Assembly: GCF_001428255.1 (NCBI RefSeq)
Contig: NZ_LMRW01000024.1
Location: 59,691 to 123,690 of the forward strand
Source of the DNA: Agromyces sp. Soil535
GTDB taxonomy: Bacteria; Actinomycetota; Actinomycetes; Actinomycetales; Microbacteriaceae
Reading direction: 5' to 3'
Length of the DNA stretch: 64,000 nt
The notes beneath the pieces were generated by a model. It saw only the letters and a list, made by a program, of their open reading frames with translations. It was not told the origin of the DNA and did no database searches. Below are positions 50,230 to 59,268 of this stretch, piece after piece (position 1 is the stretch's first letter; every line of letters begins with the position of its first letter). The position numbers and the translations under genes are program-made.

Positions 50230-51015
50230 TCAGCCGCGGCCCGTGAACTCCGGCTTGCGCTTCTGCTGGAATGCCGCGAAGCCCTCCCGGTAGTCCTCGG
50301 TGTCGCACAGCGCGGCCTGGGCGCGGTTCTCCTGATCCATCGACTGCCAGAGCCCGAGCCGGTCGTCACGCAGCGACGCGACGAGCGCCTTCGACGCGAG
50401 GAACGCCCGGGTTGCCCCGGATGCCGCGGCGCGGGCCGCCGCGCGGGCGGCATCCGTCACCTCGTCCGCCGGGAACACCTGCGAGAACAGCCCGGATGCC
50501 ACGGCCTCCGTGCCGGACATCAGGCGGCCGGTCACGATGAGGTCCATGGTCTTGTGCGCGCCGAGGCGCTCGACGAACAGCGCGTGGCCGCCCGAGTCGA
50601 GCGTGGCGCCGAGGTTCGCGAACGGCGAGCCGATCTTGGCGGTGTCGGCGACGTACACGATGTCGCTTGCGATGAGGAGCCCGAGGCCGACGCCGAGGCA
50701 CGCACCGTGAGCGACCGCGAACGTCGGCGCCGGGAACGCGGCCATGCGCTCGAGGAGCGGCTGCACGAGTCCTCCGAGGTAGCCGAGCACGTCGTCTTCG
50801 CGGGGGTCGACGCCCGAGATGTCGCGGCCGGCGCAGAAGGCGCGCCCTTCGCCCCGCAGCACCAGCGCGCGCACCCGCCCGCCTGCGGCGACCGCCTCGG
50901 CCTCGGTGTAGGCATCCGACAGTTCGGCGATGCCCGCCGGGTCGAGCGCGTTGAGCTTCTCAGGGGCGTTCAGCACGACCTCGGCGACGCCGTCGTGCAC
51001 GCTCAGTTCGATCAT
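50230..51015 (-). CDS. paaG: enoyl-CoA hydratase/isomerase, PaaG-like
   Basis: A 261-residue crotonase. The oxyanion-hole segments are RAFCAGRDISG and AHGACLGVGLGLLIASDIVYVAD. At the second catalytic position stands LGATLDSGGHALFVERLG; the Asp there matches PaaG (ring 1,2-epoxyphenylacetyl-CoA isomerase), where hydratases have Glu. It is last in the paaABCDE gene order, 49 bp after paaE. It would convert the epoxide to the oxepin-CoA. Assignment to paaG rests on that Asp and on context; paaF is the alternative. Confidence 0.75.
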   Translation of the reverse strand: MIELSVHDGVAEVVLNAPEKLNALDPAGIAELSDAYTEAEAVAAGGRVRALVLRGEGRAFCAGRDISGVDPREDDVLGYLGGLVQPLLERMAAFPAPTFAVAHGACLGVGLGLLIASDIVYVADTAKIGSPFANLGATLDSGGHALFVERLGAHKTMDLIVTGRLMSGTEAVASGLFSQVFPADEVTDAARAAARAAASGATRAFLASKALVASLRDDRLGLWQSMDQENRAQAALCDTEDYREGFAAFQQKRKPEFTGRG

Positions 51016-51064
51016 GATGCTCCGTTCACCGGGTCGCCGTCGACCCGCTCGCAGGCTACCGGTG

Positions 51065-52279
51065 TCAGACGTCGTAGTCGACGACGACTCGGTCGGACTT
51101 CGGGTGCGACTGGCAGGTGAGCACATAGCCGCGCTCGAGCTCGTCGGGTTCCAGCGCGTAGTTCTCGGTCATCGCGACGCTGCCCTCGATGAGACGGGCG
51201 CGGCACGTGCCGCAGACGCCGCCCGCGCACGCGAACGGCACGTCGGGCCGCACGCGCAGCGCCGCGTTGAGGATCGACTCGTTCGCCGACACCGGGCTCT
51301 CGACCTTCGACGACTGCCCGTCGAGCGTGAACTCGATCGCCACGGTCGCCTCACCGCGTTCGACCACGACGGGGCGTCCGTGTCGAGGCTCGACGCGGTC
51401 GGCGTCGGTCGTGAACAGCTCGTAGCGCACATGCGAGGTGTCGACGTCCTTGGCCGCGAGCGTGTCGCGCGCGAGTTGCACGAGCTCGAACGGGCCGCAG
51501 AGGAACCACTCGTCCACCGTCTCGGGGCGGATCAGCACGTCGAGGATCTGCTCGAGCTTGGGCGCGTCGATGCGCCCCGAGAGGAGCGGGGCGGTGCGCT
51601 GCTCGCGCGAGAGCACGTGATGCAGCGCGAGCCGCGACGGGTAGCGGTCCTTCAGCTCGGCGAGCTCCTCGAGGAACATCACGTCGAGCGTCGACCGGTT
51701 CGTGTACACGAGCTCGAACTCGGATGTCGCGGAGCGCGCGAGCACCGTGTGGGCGAGCGCCATCAGCGGGGTGATGCCCGACCCTGCCGCGATGCCCACG
51801 ACGTGCTTGCCGTCGAGCGCGTCGAGGGTCGAGGTGAACGTGCCCTGCGGGCTCATCACGTCGAGCGCGTCGCCCGGCGCGAGGTCGCTCGTCGCCCACG
51901 TCGAGAACTCGCCGCCGAGGTCGCGCTTGATCGCCACCGAGATGCTGCCCCGCTCGGGGGGGCGGCAGATCGAGTAGCTGCGACGCAGCTCCCGGCCGTC
52001 GAACTCCCTACGCAGCGCGACGTACTGCCCCGGCAGGTACGTGTACTCGTCGGCGAGCGCCTCGGGCACCGCGAACGTGACCTCGACGGCGTCCTTCGTG
52101 AGCGGCCGCACCTCGGCGACCTCGAGCGAATGGAAGCGGGCACGACGCCGCTTGGGCACGTGCTCGCCGCCGACGGTGCTCTGGAGGAAGGCGGATGCCA
52201 TGGCGGCATCCGTCGCCGGCACGCCGGCGGGGCCCGTCGCGGGTCGGGTCGTCGTCGACCCCAGATTGCGCGCGGCCAT
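51065..52279 (-). CDS. paaE: phenylacetyl-CoA epoxidase reductase subunit PaaE
   Basis: A 404-residue three-domain reductase. FAD domain: YTYLPGQYVALRREFDGRELRRSYSIC (RxYS motif). NADPH domain: VVGIAAGSGITPLMALAHTVL and WFLCGPFELVQLA. C-terminal plant-type ferredoxin: CAGGVCGTCRARL and a distant Cys in VLTCQSHP ligating 2Fe-2S. It passes electrons from NADPH to the di-iron site of PaaA. About 45 residues before FHSLEVAEVRPLT are extra compared with the usual start. Its ATG shares a base with the paaD stop (TGATG). Confidence 0.96.
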   Translation of the reverse strand: MAARNLGSTTTRPATGPAGVPATDAAMASAFLQSTVGGEHVPKRRRARFHSLEVAEVRPLTKDAVEVTFAVPEALADEYTYLPGQYVALRREFDGRELRRSYSICRPPERGSISVAIKRDLGGEFSTWATSDLAPGDALDVMSPQGTFTSTLDALDGKHVVGIAAGSGITPLMALAHTVLARSATSEFELVYTNRSTLDVMFLEELAELKDRYPSRLALHHVLSREQRTAPLLSGRIDAPKLEQILDVLIRPETVDEWFLCGPFELVQLARDTLAAKDVDTSHVRYELFTTDADRVEPRHGRPVVVERGEATVAIEFTLDGQSSKVESPVSANESILNAALRVRPDVPFACAGGVCGTCRARLIEGSVAMTENYALEPDELERGYVLTCQSHPKSDRVVVDYDV

Positions 52280-52932
52280 CAGAGCACCTTGAAGTAGTCG
52301 AACGGTTCGAGGCAGTCGCGGCACTCGTAGAGCGCCTTGCACGACGTCGAGCCGAAGCGGGCGAGCTCGCGGGTGTTCAGCGAGTCGCAGCGGGGGCACT
52401 TCACCGCGAGCTGCAGGCGAACCGGGCCCGCCGGGCGGGCTGCGGCACGGCCGGTCGGCGCCTGGATGCCGTAGCGGCGCAGCTTCTCCTTGCCGGCCTC
52501 GCTCATCCAGTCGGTCGTCCACGCGGGGGCGAGCACGAGGTCGACCCGCACGTCGGCGTACCCGGCATGCGTGAGCGCGAGGAGCACGTCGTCGCGCATC
52601 GCGTCGAGGGCGGGGCATCCGCTGTACGTCGGGGTCAGCTGCACACGCACGGCCCCGCCGTCGTCGACCTCGACCGAGCGCAGCACGCCGAGGTCCTCGA
52701 TCGTGAGCACGGGGATCTCGGGGTCGGTCACCGTCGCTGCGACCTCCCACGCTCGGCGCGCGGCCGGGTCGTCGGGCAGGGGCCGGGCCACGGATGCCTC
52801 GCGCACCGCGCCGGACGTGTGAGCGGTGTTTCCCGCCGCAGAACCAGTCGATTCGTCGATTTGTCTACCGATTCCCGAGAGGGGAACTCCCGTGGCGACC
52901 CGGACGGTCGTCTCCGTGGCGGCGGTCACCAT
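52279..52932 (-). CDS. paaD: phenylacetyl-CoA epoxidase maturation subunit PaaD
   Basis: A 217-residue protein. The MIP18/DUF59-type domain is ARRAWEVAATVTDPEIPVLTIEDLGVLRSVEVDDGGAVRVQLTPTYSGCPALDAMRDDV, and the C-terminal zinc ribbon is CPRCDSLNTRELARFGSTSCKALYECRDC. It is thought to help assemble the metal centres. The first 50 residues (Ser/Thr/Gly-rich) are not family sequence; the start at 52932 is kept because it overlaps the paaC stop by seven bases, the usual coupling in this operon. Confidence 0.95.
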   Translation of the reverse strand: MVTAATETTVRVATGVPLSGIGRQIDESTGSAAGNTAHTSGAVREASVARPLPDDPAARRAWEVAATVTDPEIPVLTIEDLGVLRSVEVDDGGAVRVQLTPTYSGCPALDAMRDDVLLALTHAGYADVRVDLVLAPAWTTDWMSEAGKEKLRRYGIQAPTGRAAARPAGPVRLQLAVKCPRCDSLNTRELARFGSTSCKALYECRDCLEPFDYFKVL

Positions 52933-53792
52933 GACGCCCCCCGATGTGCGCGGGCGAGCACCTGCATCTCGGCGAGGATCGGTCCGAGGTGCTCCGTGTG
53001 GATCCCGCGACGACCTCCGCCCGACGCGATGAACGCGGTGCGGCCGGTCGGCGGCTCGAGCTCCGCCTCGGCGAGCACCTCGTCGATCACGGTGTCGAAA
53101 CGCGGGCGCAGGGTCGACGGCAGCACGGCGACGCCCGCGTCGGCGAGGCGCTCCACGAGCTCGTCGTCGACGAACAGCTCGTCGATGTACGGCCAGGTGT
53201 CGGCGACGGCCACGCTCATACGGCGACGTGACTCGTCGGTGCCGCCGGCCAGGCGCAGCACCCACTGCGTGGCGTGGTCGCGGTGGTAGTCGACCTCCTT
53301 CACCGCCTTCGCGGCGATCGCCGCGAGCGTCGGGTCGGTCGACGCCGTGAGGGCGCCGTACAGCTCGAAGAGGTACACGGATGCCACGAGCTGCCGGGCG
53401 ATCGTGTGGGCGAAGTCGCCGTTCGGCTGCTCGAAGAGCCAGGCGTTGCGCCACTCGGGTTCGTCACGCCAGTAGGCGAGGTCGTCCTCGCTTCGGCCGG
53501 TCGCGGTGCCGGCGTAGTGGAGCAGCGAGCGTGCGTGCCCGATGAGGTCGAGGCCGATGTTGCCGAGGGCGACGTCCTCCTCGAGCTCGGGGGCCCGGGT
53601 GATCCACATGCCGAGCTGCTGGGCGAGCACGAGCGCGTCGTCGCCGAGCCGCAAGGCGTACTCCGCGGCATCCGCCGGCGCCGTCGCCCCCGCACCGCCG
53701 GCCTGCGAGCCGGTGAACTCCTCGGCGAGCGCCAGGCGGTCGACCGAGACGTCGCCGTGCACATCGACATGCGGGTCGAGATCGCTGCTCAC
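52926..53792 (-). CDS. paaC: phenylacetyl-CoA epoxidase subunit PaaC
   Basis: A 288-residue ferritin-like structural subunit. LRLGDDALVLAQQLGMWITRAPELEEDVALGNIGLDLIGHARSLLHYAG, WLFEQPNGDFAHTIARQLVASVYLFELYGAL and AAKAVKEVDYHRDHATQWVLRLAGGTDESRRRM are diagnostic. PaaC pairs with PaaA in the heterotetramer and lacks its own full di-iron set. ATGA overlap with paaB upstream and 7-base overlap with paaD downstream. Confidence 0.96.
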   Translation of the reverse strand: MSSDLDPHVDVHGDVSVDRLALAEEFTGSQAGGAGATAPADAAEYALRLGDDALVLAQQLGMWITRAPELEEDVALGNIGLDLIGHARSLLHYAGTATGRSEDDLAYWRDEPEWRNAWLFEQPNGDFAHTIARQLVASVYLFELYGALTASTDPTLAAIAAKAVKEVDYHRDHATQWVLRLAGGTDESRRRMSVAVADTWPYIDELFVDDELVERLADAGVAVLPSTLRPRFDTVIDEVLAEAELEPPTGRTAFIASGGGRRGIHTEHLGPILAEMQVLARAHRGASW

Positions 53793-54094
53793 AGGTGCTT
53801 CACCCCCTCGCTCTTCGTGTAGTAGACCGCGTGACGGTAGTTCTTGCCCGCGGGGCTCTCGAAGAACGCGCCCTTCGCATCGGGGTCGCTCGTCGTGATC
53901 GCAACGGCGGGCACGACCCAGATCGACACGCCCTCATTGCGCCGCGTATAGACATCGCGGGCGTTGCGCAAGGCCATGTCGGCGTCGGGCGCGTGCAGCG
54001 ATCCGACGTGCACATGCGAGAGGCCGCGGTTCGCCCGCACGAAGACCTCCCACAGCGGCCAGGCCTCGGTTCCCATCTCTCCGGGAGTCGACAT
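53789..54094 (-). CDS. paaB: phenylacetyl-CoA epoxidase subunit PaaB
   Basis: A 101-residue small subunit. WPLWEVFVRANRGLSHVHVGSLHAPDADMALRNARDVYTRRNEGVSIWVVPAVAI is almost the family consensus. PaaB bridges PaaAC dimers. Its ATG shares a base with the paaA stop, and its stop overlaps paaC by ATGA. Confidence 0.97.
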   Translation of the reverse strand: MSTPGEMGTEAWPLWEVFVRANRGLSHVHVGSLHAPDADMALRNARDVYTRRNEGVSIWVVPAVAITTSDPDAKGAFFESPAGKNYRHAVYYTKSEGVKHL

Positions 54095-55092
54095 CAGGCC
54101 ACCGCCCCGGATGCCTCGGCAGCACGTGCGGCCTGCTTCGCCGCGTACGCCGTGGCGGCCTCGCGCACCCAGGCGCCCTCCTCGTGTGCCTCGCGACGGC
54201 GGCGCACGCGCTCCGCATTGGCGGGGCCACGGCCGGCGAGCACCTCATGGAACTCGTCCCAGTCGATCTCGCTCATGTCGTACCGTCCTGCCTCCTCGTT
54301 CCACGCCAGGTTCGGGTCGGGCAGGGTCACGCCGAGCACCTCGGCCTGCGGCACGAGCATGCCGACGAAGCGCTGTCGCAGTTCGTCGTTCGAGAAGCGC
54401 TTGATGTTCCACGCCATCGACTGCGCCGAGTTCGGCGACTCGTCGTCGGGCGGGCCGAACATCATGAGCGAGGGCCAGTACCAGCGGTTCACGGCATCCT
54501 GCGCCATCTCGCGCTGCGCCTCGGTGCCCTGCATGAGCTCGAGCAGGATCTCGAAGCCCTGCCGCTGGTGGAACGACTCCTCCTTGCAGATGCGCACCAT
54601 CGCCCGGCCGTACGGCCCGTACGAGCAGCGGCAGAGCGGCACCTGGTTGCAGATCGCGGCTCCGTCGACGAGCCAGCCGATCGCACCCATGTCGGCCCAG
54701 GTCGGCGTCGGGTAGTTGAAGATCGACGAGTAGCGCGCGCGGCCCTCGATGAGCTGCTGCATCATCTCCTCGCGCGATATGCCGAGGGTCTGCGCGGCGG
54801 AGTAGAGGTAGAGCCCGTGGCCCGCCTCGTCCTGCACCTTCGCCATGAGGATGGCCTTGCGCTTCAGGCTCGGCGCGCGCGTGATCCAGTTCGACTCCGG
54901 CTGCATGCCGATGATCTCGGAGTGCGCGTGCTGCGAGATCTGGCGGATCAGCGTCTTGCGGTACCCCTCCGGCATCCAGTCGCGCGGCTCGATGCGCGAG
55001 TCCCTGGCGATGACGTCGTCGAACAACGCCTGGGCGGCCTCGTCGCCATGTTGTTCGCGACTGGCCACGCTGAGGTCTGCGGGTGCGGTCAT
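54094..55092 (-). CDS. paaA: phenylacetyl-CoA epoxidase catalytic subunit PaaA
   Basis: A 332-residue di-iron oxygenase. The iron ligands lie in [20 protein letters not shown] (E-x2-H) and [20 protein letters not shown] (E-x2-H), typical PaaA sequence; [46 protein letters not shown] precedes them. It epoxidises the ring of phenylacetyl-CoA. I chose the ATG at 55092, seven bases after AGGAG, over an upstream in-frame ATG. The palindromic operator lies 50 bp upstream. Confidence 0.97.
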   Translation of the reverse strand: MTAPADLSVASREQHGDEAAQALFDDVIARDSRIEPRDWMPEGYRKTLIRQISQHAHSEIIGMQPESNWITRAPSLKRKAILMAKVQDEAGHGLYLYSAAQTLGISREEMMQQLIEGRARYSSIFNYPTPTWADMGAIGWLVDGAAICNQVPLCRCSYGPYGRAMVRICKEESFHQRQGFEILLELMQGTEAQREMAQDAVNRWYWPSLMMFGPPDDESPNSAQSMAWNIKRFSNDELRQRFVGMLVPQAEVLGVTLPDPNLAWNEEAGRYDMSEIDWDEFHEVLAGRGPANAERVRRRREAHEEGAWVREAATAYAAKQAARAAEASGAVA

Positions 55093-55141
55093 CGTCGACT
55101 CCTGTGTCTTCGCGGCATCCGGTGCTCGTGACATCCGGTAT

Positions 55142-55171
55142 TACTAACCGATCGTTCAGTTAGTATATAGT
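55142..55171. promoter_or_regulatory. TetR-type operator and promoter of the divergent paa operons
   Basis: TACTAAC (55142-55148) and GTTAGTA (55159-55165) are exact inverted arms around CGATCGTTCA. The site lies in the 129-bp gap between paaA and paaI. On the plus strand TATAGT (55166-55171) is a good -10 box next to the right arm. The site resembles operators of PaaR-type TetR repressors, which release DNA when phenylacetyl-CoA binds. The TetR gene at 57071 is the likely binder. Confidence 0.78.
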
Positions 55172-55221
55172 CATCTCGAGCGCTGCAGCAACGGCGCACG
55201 GAACTCGACGAGGAGCTTCAG

Positions 55222-55650
55222 ATGACGGATGCCGCGACCGAGCGCGCGAACCGCGCCATGATGGACCGCGACCTCGCCTCCGCCGCCCTCGGCATGATCG
55301 TCGAGCGCGACGAGCCCGGCCTCGCCGTCGTGTCGATGCGCGTTCGCGACGACATGACGAACGGCTTCCACATCACCCATGGCGGCCTCGTCTTCGCCCT
55401 GGCCGACACGGCCTTCGCCATCGCCTGCAACGAGGACGACAACGTCACCGTCGCGGCGGGCGCCGACATCACCTTCCTCAAGTCCACCGTCGCGGGGCAG
55501 ACCCTCACCGCGACCGCGGTCCGCCGCACCCGGTCGGGCCGCACCGGACTCTACGACGTGTCGGTCGTCGACGAGCACGGCGACGCCGTCGCCGAGTTCC
55601 GCGGCCGATCCCTCTCCACCAACCGCACCATCTCCACGCCGGTCGAGTAG
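55222..55650 (+). CDS. paaI: PaaI-type hotdog thioesterase
   Basis: A 142-residue hotdog protein. MTNGFHITHGGLVFALADTAFAIACNEDD holds the HGG-x-x-x-x-x-x-D catalytic segment, and AAGADITFLKSTVAGQTLTATAVRRTRSGRTGLYDVSV the central helix-strand unit. It hydrolyses phenylacetyl-CoA pathway intermediates that stall, protecting the CoA pool. GAGGAG lies seven bases before the ATG. First gene of the plus-strand paa operon. Confidence 0.94.
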   Translation: MTDAATERANRAMMDRDLASAALGMIVERDEPGLAVVSMRVRDDMTNGFHITHGGLVFALADTAFAIACNEDDNVTVAAGADITFLKSTVAGQTLTATAVRRTRSGRTGLYDVSVVDEHGDAVAEFRGRSLSTNRTISTPVE

Positions 55651-55695
55651 CGGCGAAGCCGCGCATCGAGACCGATCCCAGACCAGGAGCACCCC

Positions 55696-57033
55696 GTGTC
55701 GACGACGACCATCTCCCCCACCGTCTCCGGCCTCGAGCCGGTGCCCGCCGACCAGCTCGACCCCGAGGAGCGGATGAGCCGTGCCGAGATCGAGGCGCTG
55801 CAGCTCGAGCGGCTCCAGCAGACCGTGCGGCACGCCTACGAGCACGTTCCGCTGTACACGGCCAAGTTCGACGAGGCGGGCGTGCACCCCGACGACATCC
55901 GCTCGCTGTCGGATGTCGCGAAGCTGCCGTTCACCACCAAGGCCGACCTGCGAGACACCTACCCGTTCGGCATGTTCGCCGTGCCGATGGAGCAGGTCGC
56001 CCGCATCCACGCGTCGAGCGGCACCACGGGCCGCCCGACCGTCGTCGGCTACACGAAGGGCGACCTCGAACGCTGGGCGTCGCTCGTCGCCCGATCGCTG
56101 CGGGCCAGCGGCATCCGACCCGGCATGAAGGTGCACAACGCCTACGGCTACGGCCTGTTCACCGGCGGGCTCGGCGCCCACGCCGGCATCGAGGCGCTCG
56201 GCGCCACGGTCATCCCGATGTCGGGCGGCCAGACCGCGCGCCAGGTGCAGCTCATCCGCGACTTCGAGCCCGACGCGATCCTCTGCACGCCGAGCTACCT
56301 GCTCACGATCGCCGACGCGATGGTGAAGGAGGGCATCGACCCGCGCTCGACGAGCCTCAAGGTCGCCGTGCTCGGCGCCGAGCCGTGGACGAACGAGATG
56401 CGGCACGAGCTCGAGCAGCGCCTCGGCCTCGACGCGCTCGACATCTACGGCCTCAGCGAGGTGATGGGCCCGGGCGTCGGCAACGAGTGCCTCGAGACGA
56501 AGGACGGCCCCCACATCTGGGAGGACCACTTCCTCCCCGAGATCATCGACGGCGACACCGGCGCGGTGCTGCCCGACGGCGAGATGGGCGAGCTCGTGTT
56601 CACGTCGCTCACGAAGGAGGCGTTCCCGGTCATCCGCTACCGCACGCGCGACCTCACCCGCCTGCTGCCCGGCACCGCACGCCCCGGCATGCGCCGCATC
56701 GAGAAGATCACCGGCCGCAACGACGACATGATCATCCTGCGCGGCGTGAACCTCTTCCCGACCCAGATCGAGGAGATCGTGCTCGGCATCGAGCAGCTCA
56801 CGCCGCACTTCATCCTCGAGCTCACGAAGGAGGGGCGGATGGATGCGCTGAAGGTGCGCATCGAGCGCCACCCCGACCTCTCACGCGAGACCTGCGAGGC
56901 GGCCACCGTCGTGCTCGTCGAGCGGATCAAGGTGCACATCGGCTCGACCGTCGCCGTGCAGCTCGAGGAGCCAGGCACGCTGCCGCGCAGCGAGGGCAAG
57001 TACAAGCGGGTCTACGACCTGCGCAACCAGTGA
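55696..57033 (+). CDS. paaK: phenylacetate-CoA ligase PaaK
   Basis: A 445-residue adenylate-forming enzyme. ARIHASSGTTGRPTVVGYTKGDLERW is the P-loop; VHNAYGYGLFTGGLGAHAGIEALGATVIPMSGGQTARQ and LDIYGLSEVMGPGVGNECLETKDGPHIWEDHFLPEI are PaaK signatures. The C-terminal domain RIEKITGRNDDMIILRGVNLFPTQIEEIVL has the hinge. It makes phenylacetyl-CoA, the substrate of PaaA. The start is a GTG at 55696 after CAGGAG; 45 bp follow paaI. Confidence 0.97.
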   Translation: MSTTTISPTVSGLEPVPADQLDPEERMSRAEIEALQLERLQQTVRHAYEHVPLYTAKFDEAGVHPDDIRSLSDVAKLPFTTKADLRDTYPFGMFAVPMEQVARIHASSGTTGRPTVVGYTKGDLERWASLVARSLRASGIRPGMKVHNAYGYGLFTGGLGAHAGIEALGATVIPMSGGQTARQVQLIRDFEPDAILCTPSYLLTIADAMVKEGIDPRSTSLKVAVLGAEPWTNEMRHELEQRLGLDALDIYGLSEVMGPGVGNECLETKDGPHIWEDHFLPEIIDGDTGAVLPDGEMGELVFTSLTKEAFPVIRYRTRDLTRLLPGTARPGMRRIEKITGRNDDMIILRGVNLFPTQIEEIVLGIEQLTPHFILELTKEGRMDALKVRIERHPDLSRETCEAATVVLVERIKVHIGSTVAVQLEEPGTLPRSEGKYKRVYDLRNQ

Positions 57034-57070
57034 GCGGATGCCCCGGGCACGGGGTGCGAGACTGAGGGCG

Positions 57071-57700
57071 ATGTCTGAGAACGGAACGCTGCGGCGGGGA
57101 CGCCCCGGGTACGACCAGCAGGGGATCCTCGATGTCGCCGTGGCCGCGTTCATCCAGTACGGCTACGACGCGACGTCCATGGGCGTGCTCGCCGACCGCC
57201 TCGGCCTCTCGAAGTCGGCGATCTACCACCACTTCGCCTCGAAGGACGAGATCCTCGACCGCGCGCTCGACACCGCCCTGGGCGCGCTCGAGGGGGTGCT
57301 CGAGGAGACGGATGCCGCGGGCGGCCGCGCGGGCGATCGGCTCGACCACGTGCTCCGCGGTGCCGTGCACGTGCTCGTCGACAAGCTCCCCTACGTGACC
57401 CTGCTGCTCCGGGTGCGCGGCAACACCGAGGTGGAGCGGCGCGCGCTCTCGCGACGACGCGCATTCGACAAGCGGGTCACCGCCCTCGTCTCCGAGGCGC
57501 AGGCCGAGGGATCGCTCCGCAGCGACATCGACGTGCGCGTCGTGGAGCGGCTGCTGTTCGGCATGATCAACTCGATCGTCGAGTGGTACCGTCCGGGCGG
57601 CCGGGAGGACGCCGACAAGCTCGCCGACGACGTCATCGCCGTCGCGCTCGACGGGTTGCGCATGCCCACGTCGAACCGGGTGCAGGAGCTGCTCGGCTGA
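57071..57700 (+). CDS. TetR-family regulator of the paa genes (PaaR-like)
   Basis: A 209-residue TetR protein. YDQQGILDVAVAAFIQYGYDATSMGVLADRLGLSKSAIYHHFASKDEILDRALD is the helix-turn-helix; the C-terminal domain (LLRVRGNTEVERRALSRRRAFDKRV, then LFGMINSIVEWYRPGG) matches the TetR_C family seen in paa loci. It follows paaK by 37 bp in the same direction. The palindrome before paaA and paaI is its probable target. Name paaR is not used because DNA binding is not proven. Confidence 0.92.
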   Translation: MSENGTLRRGRPGYDQQGILDVAVAAFIQYGYDATSMGVLADRLGLSKSAIYHHFASKDEILDRALDTALGALEGVLEETDAAGGRAGDRLDHVLRGAVHVLVDKLPYVTLLLRVRGNTEVERRALSRRRAFDKRVTALVSEAQAEGSLRSDIDVRVVERLLFGMINSIVEWYRPGGREDADKLADDVIAVALDGLRMPTSNRVQELLG

Positions 57701-57712
57701 CGCTGTTGCGGG

Positions 57713-58495
57713 TCAGCGGTCGAGCTGGAGCCGCGACCACGCCAGCGCGCAGAGGGCACCGAACACGAGCGGCACCGACGGCACGGTGAGGAGCGCCGCG
57801 GCCGGCACCGAGTCGGGCGCGATCGCCCAGAGGGCCGGCGCCACGATCGGCACCCATGCGCCGACGTCGGCGATGGCGAGCACCTGCGCGACCACGATGA
57901 TCCCGATGGTGGTGGCGATGCCGGGCAGCAGGCCGCGCCCGAGGGTAGCCGCCCACGCGGCGGGGACGGCGATCAGCGCCGTGAGCACCACGAGCAGCGG
58001 GAGTCGGGCGAGCTCGCCGAACCCTGCGGCATCCGTCACCCCGTAGCCCAGCATGAGCCCGACGCCCGTGACGACGCCCGTGAGCAGCACCGCGACCCCG
58101 ACCGCCCAGATCGCGTACACGATCAGCTTGCCGATGGCGATGGCGGCACGGGGCACCGGCATCGCGAACAGCGCGGCCACGGTGCCGTCGGCGAACTCGC
58201 GGCCGAACATCCAGCTGAGTGCCACGCCGAACGCCCCGAGGCCGCCGGCGGCGGTGATCTGGACCACGATGCCGACGAGGCCGGCCCAGCCGCCCACGCC
58301 CGCGAGCGGCCCGAGCTTGGCGATCACCTGCTCCTCGCCGGATGCCACGGCGGCGAGGATCCCGAGCGTGAGCGCGCCCACACCGGCGACGACCAGCACC
58401 GTCGTCCACAGCAGGACGTGCGACGACCGCGCCTTGCGCGCCTCGACGGTGATCGCGGCGCGGAGGAGGCCGCGTGGTGCGACGCGGGCGCTCAT
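57713..58495 (-). CDS. ABC-2 type exporter permease
   Basis: A 260-residue protein with six hydrophobic helices. AITVEARKARSSHVLLWTTVLVVAGVGALTLGILAAV, then ALSWMFGREFADGTVAALFAMPVPRAAIAIGKLIVYAIWAVGVAVLLTGVVTGVGLMLG, with the conserved F-G-x-E-F-x-x-G-T motif of ABC-2 permeases. It overlaps the ATPase gene by ATGA, and forms a TetR-ATPase-permease operon. The cargo is unknown. Confidence 0.92.
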   Translation of the reverse strand: MSARVAPRGLLRAAITVEARKARSSHVLLWTTVLVVAGVGALTLGILAAVASGEEQVIAKLGPLAGVGGWAGLVGIVVQITAAGGLGAFGVALSWMFGREFADGTVAALFAMPVPRAAIAIGKLIVYAIWAVGVAVLLTGVVTGVGLMLGYGVTDAAGFGELARLPLLVVLTALIAVPAAWAATLGRGLLPGIATTIGIIVVAQVLAIADVGAWVPIVAPALWAIAPDSVPAAALLTVPSVPLVFGALCALAWSRLQLDR

Positions 58496-59268
58496 GCTGC
58501 GCTCCGAGTGGCGTCGTCGCGAGCCGCGTCGTCGCGAGCTGCGTCGTCGCTGAGCACGAGGTCGAAGAACGCGCGTTCGAGGTCGACACCGTCGGGGTCG
58601 AGCGAGCCGATCGCGCGGCCGTCGTTGATCACCGTGATCCGGTCGGCCACGCGTGCGACCTCGTCGAGGTGGTGGCTCGAGACGAGGATGCCGGCGCCGG
58701 CGGCAGCCCGCCGGAGCAGCGATTCGCGCAGCAGGATCACGCCGGCGGGGTCGAGGGCGTTCGTCGGCTCGTCGAGCACGATCACCATCGGCTCGTGCAG
58801 CAGGGCCGCCGCGAGACCGACCCGCTGGCGGTTGCCGAGCGACAGCCGACTCGTCCGCACCCGGGCGTAGCGCCCGAGGTCGAACTCCTCGATCGCGTGG
58901 TCCACGAGCCTGTTGACGCAGCCCCGTTCGATGCCGTGCAGCCGCGCGGCGATCTCGAGGTTGCCGCGCCCGGTGAGCTCCCCGTACGCGAGTGGCTGCT
59001 CGACGAGCTGGCCCACGCGCGCCCAGGTCGCGGCATCCGCGGATCGGAGGTCGACGCCATCCACGCGCACCTCGCCGGTGTCGGGCCGGAGCATGCCGAG
59101 CAGCACGCGCATGAGCGTCGTCTTGCCCGCGCCGTTCAGTCCGACGATCGCGTGGATCTCCCCCGAGGCGACGCCGAGGTCGATGCCGCGAAGGCCGGCC
59201 CCGCCGCGGAACCGGCGTACGAGCCCGCGACCCTCGAGACGCAGCGCCGCGCTTTCGCGCGGGGTCAT
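58492..59268 (-). CDS. ABC exporter ATPase
   Basis: A 258-residue nucleotide-binding protein. Walker A is GLNGAGKTT, the signature LSLGNRQRVGLA (a common variant in ABC-2 exporters), and Walker B VIVLDEPTNALDPAG. DLGVASGEIHAIVG opens the core. The ATG at 59268 overlaps the stop of the TetR gene by ATGA. With the next gene it forms a drug or antibiotic exporter of the CcmA/NatA-like class. Confidence 0.94.
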   Translation of the reverse strand: MTPRESAALRLEGRGLVRRFRGGAGLRGIDLGVASGEIHAIVGLNGAGKTTLMRVLLGMLRPDTGEVRVDGVDLRSADAATWARVGQLVEQPLAYGELTGRGNLEIAARLHGIERGCVNRLVDHAIEEFDLGRYARVRTSRLSLGNRQRVGLAAALLHEPMVIVLDEPTNALDPAGVILLRESLLRRAAAGAGILVSSHHLDEVARVADRITVINDGRAIGSLDPDGVDLERAFFDLVLSDDAARDDAARDDATRSAA

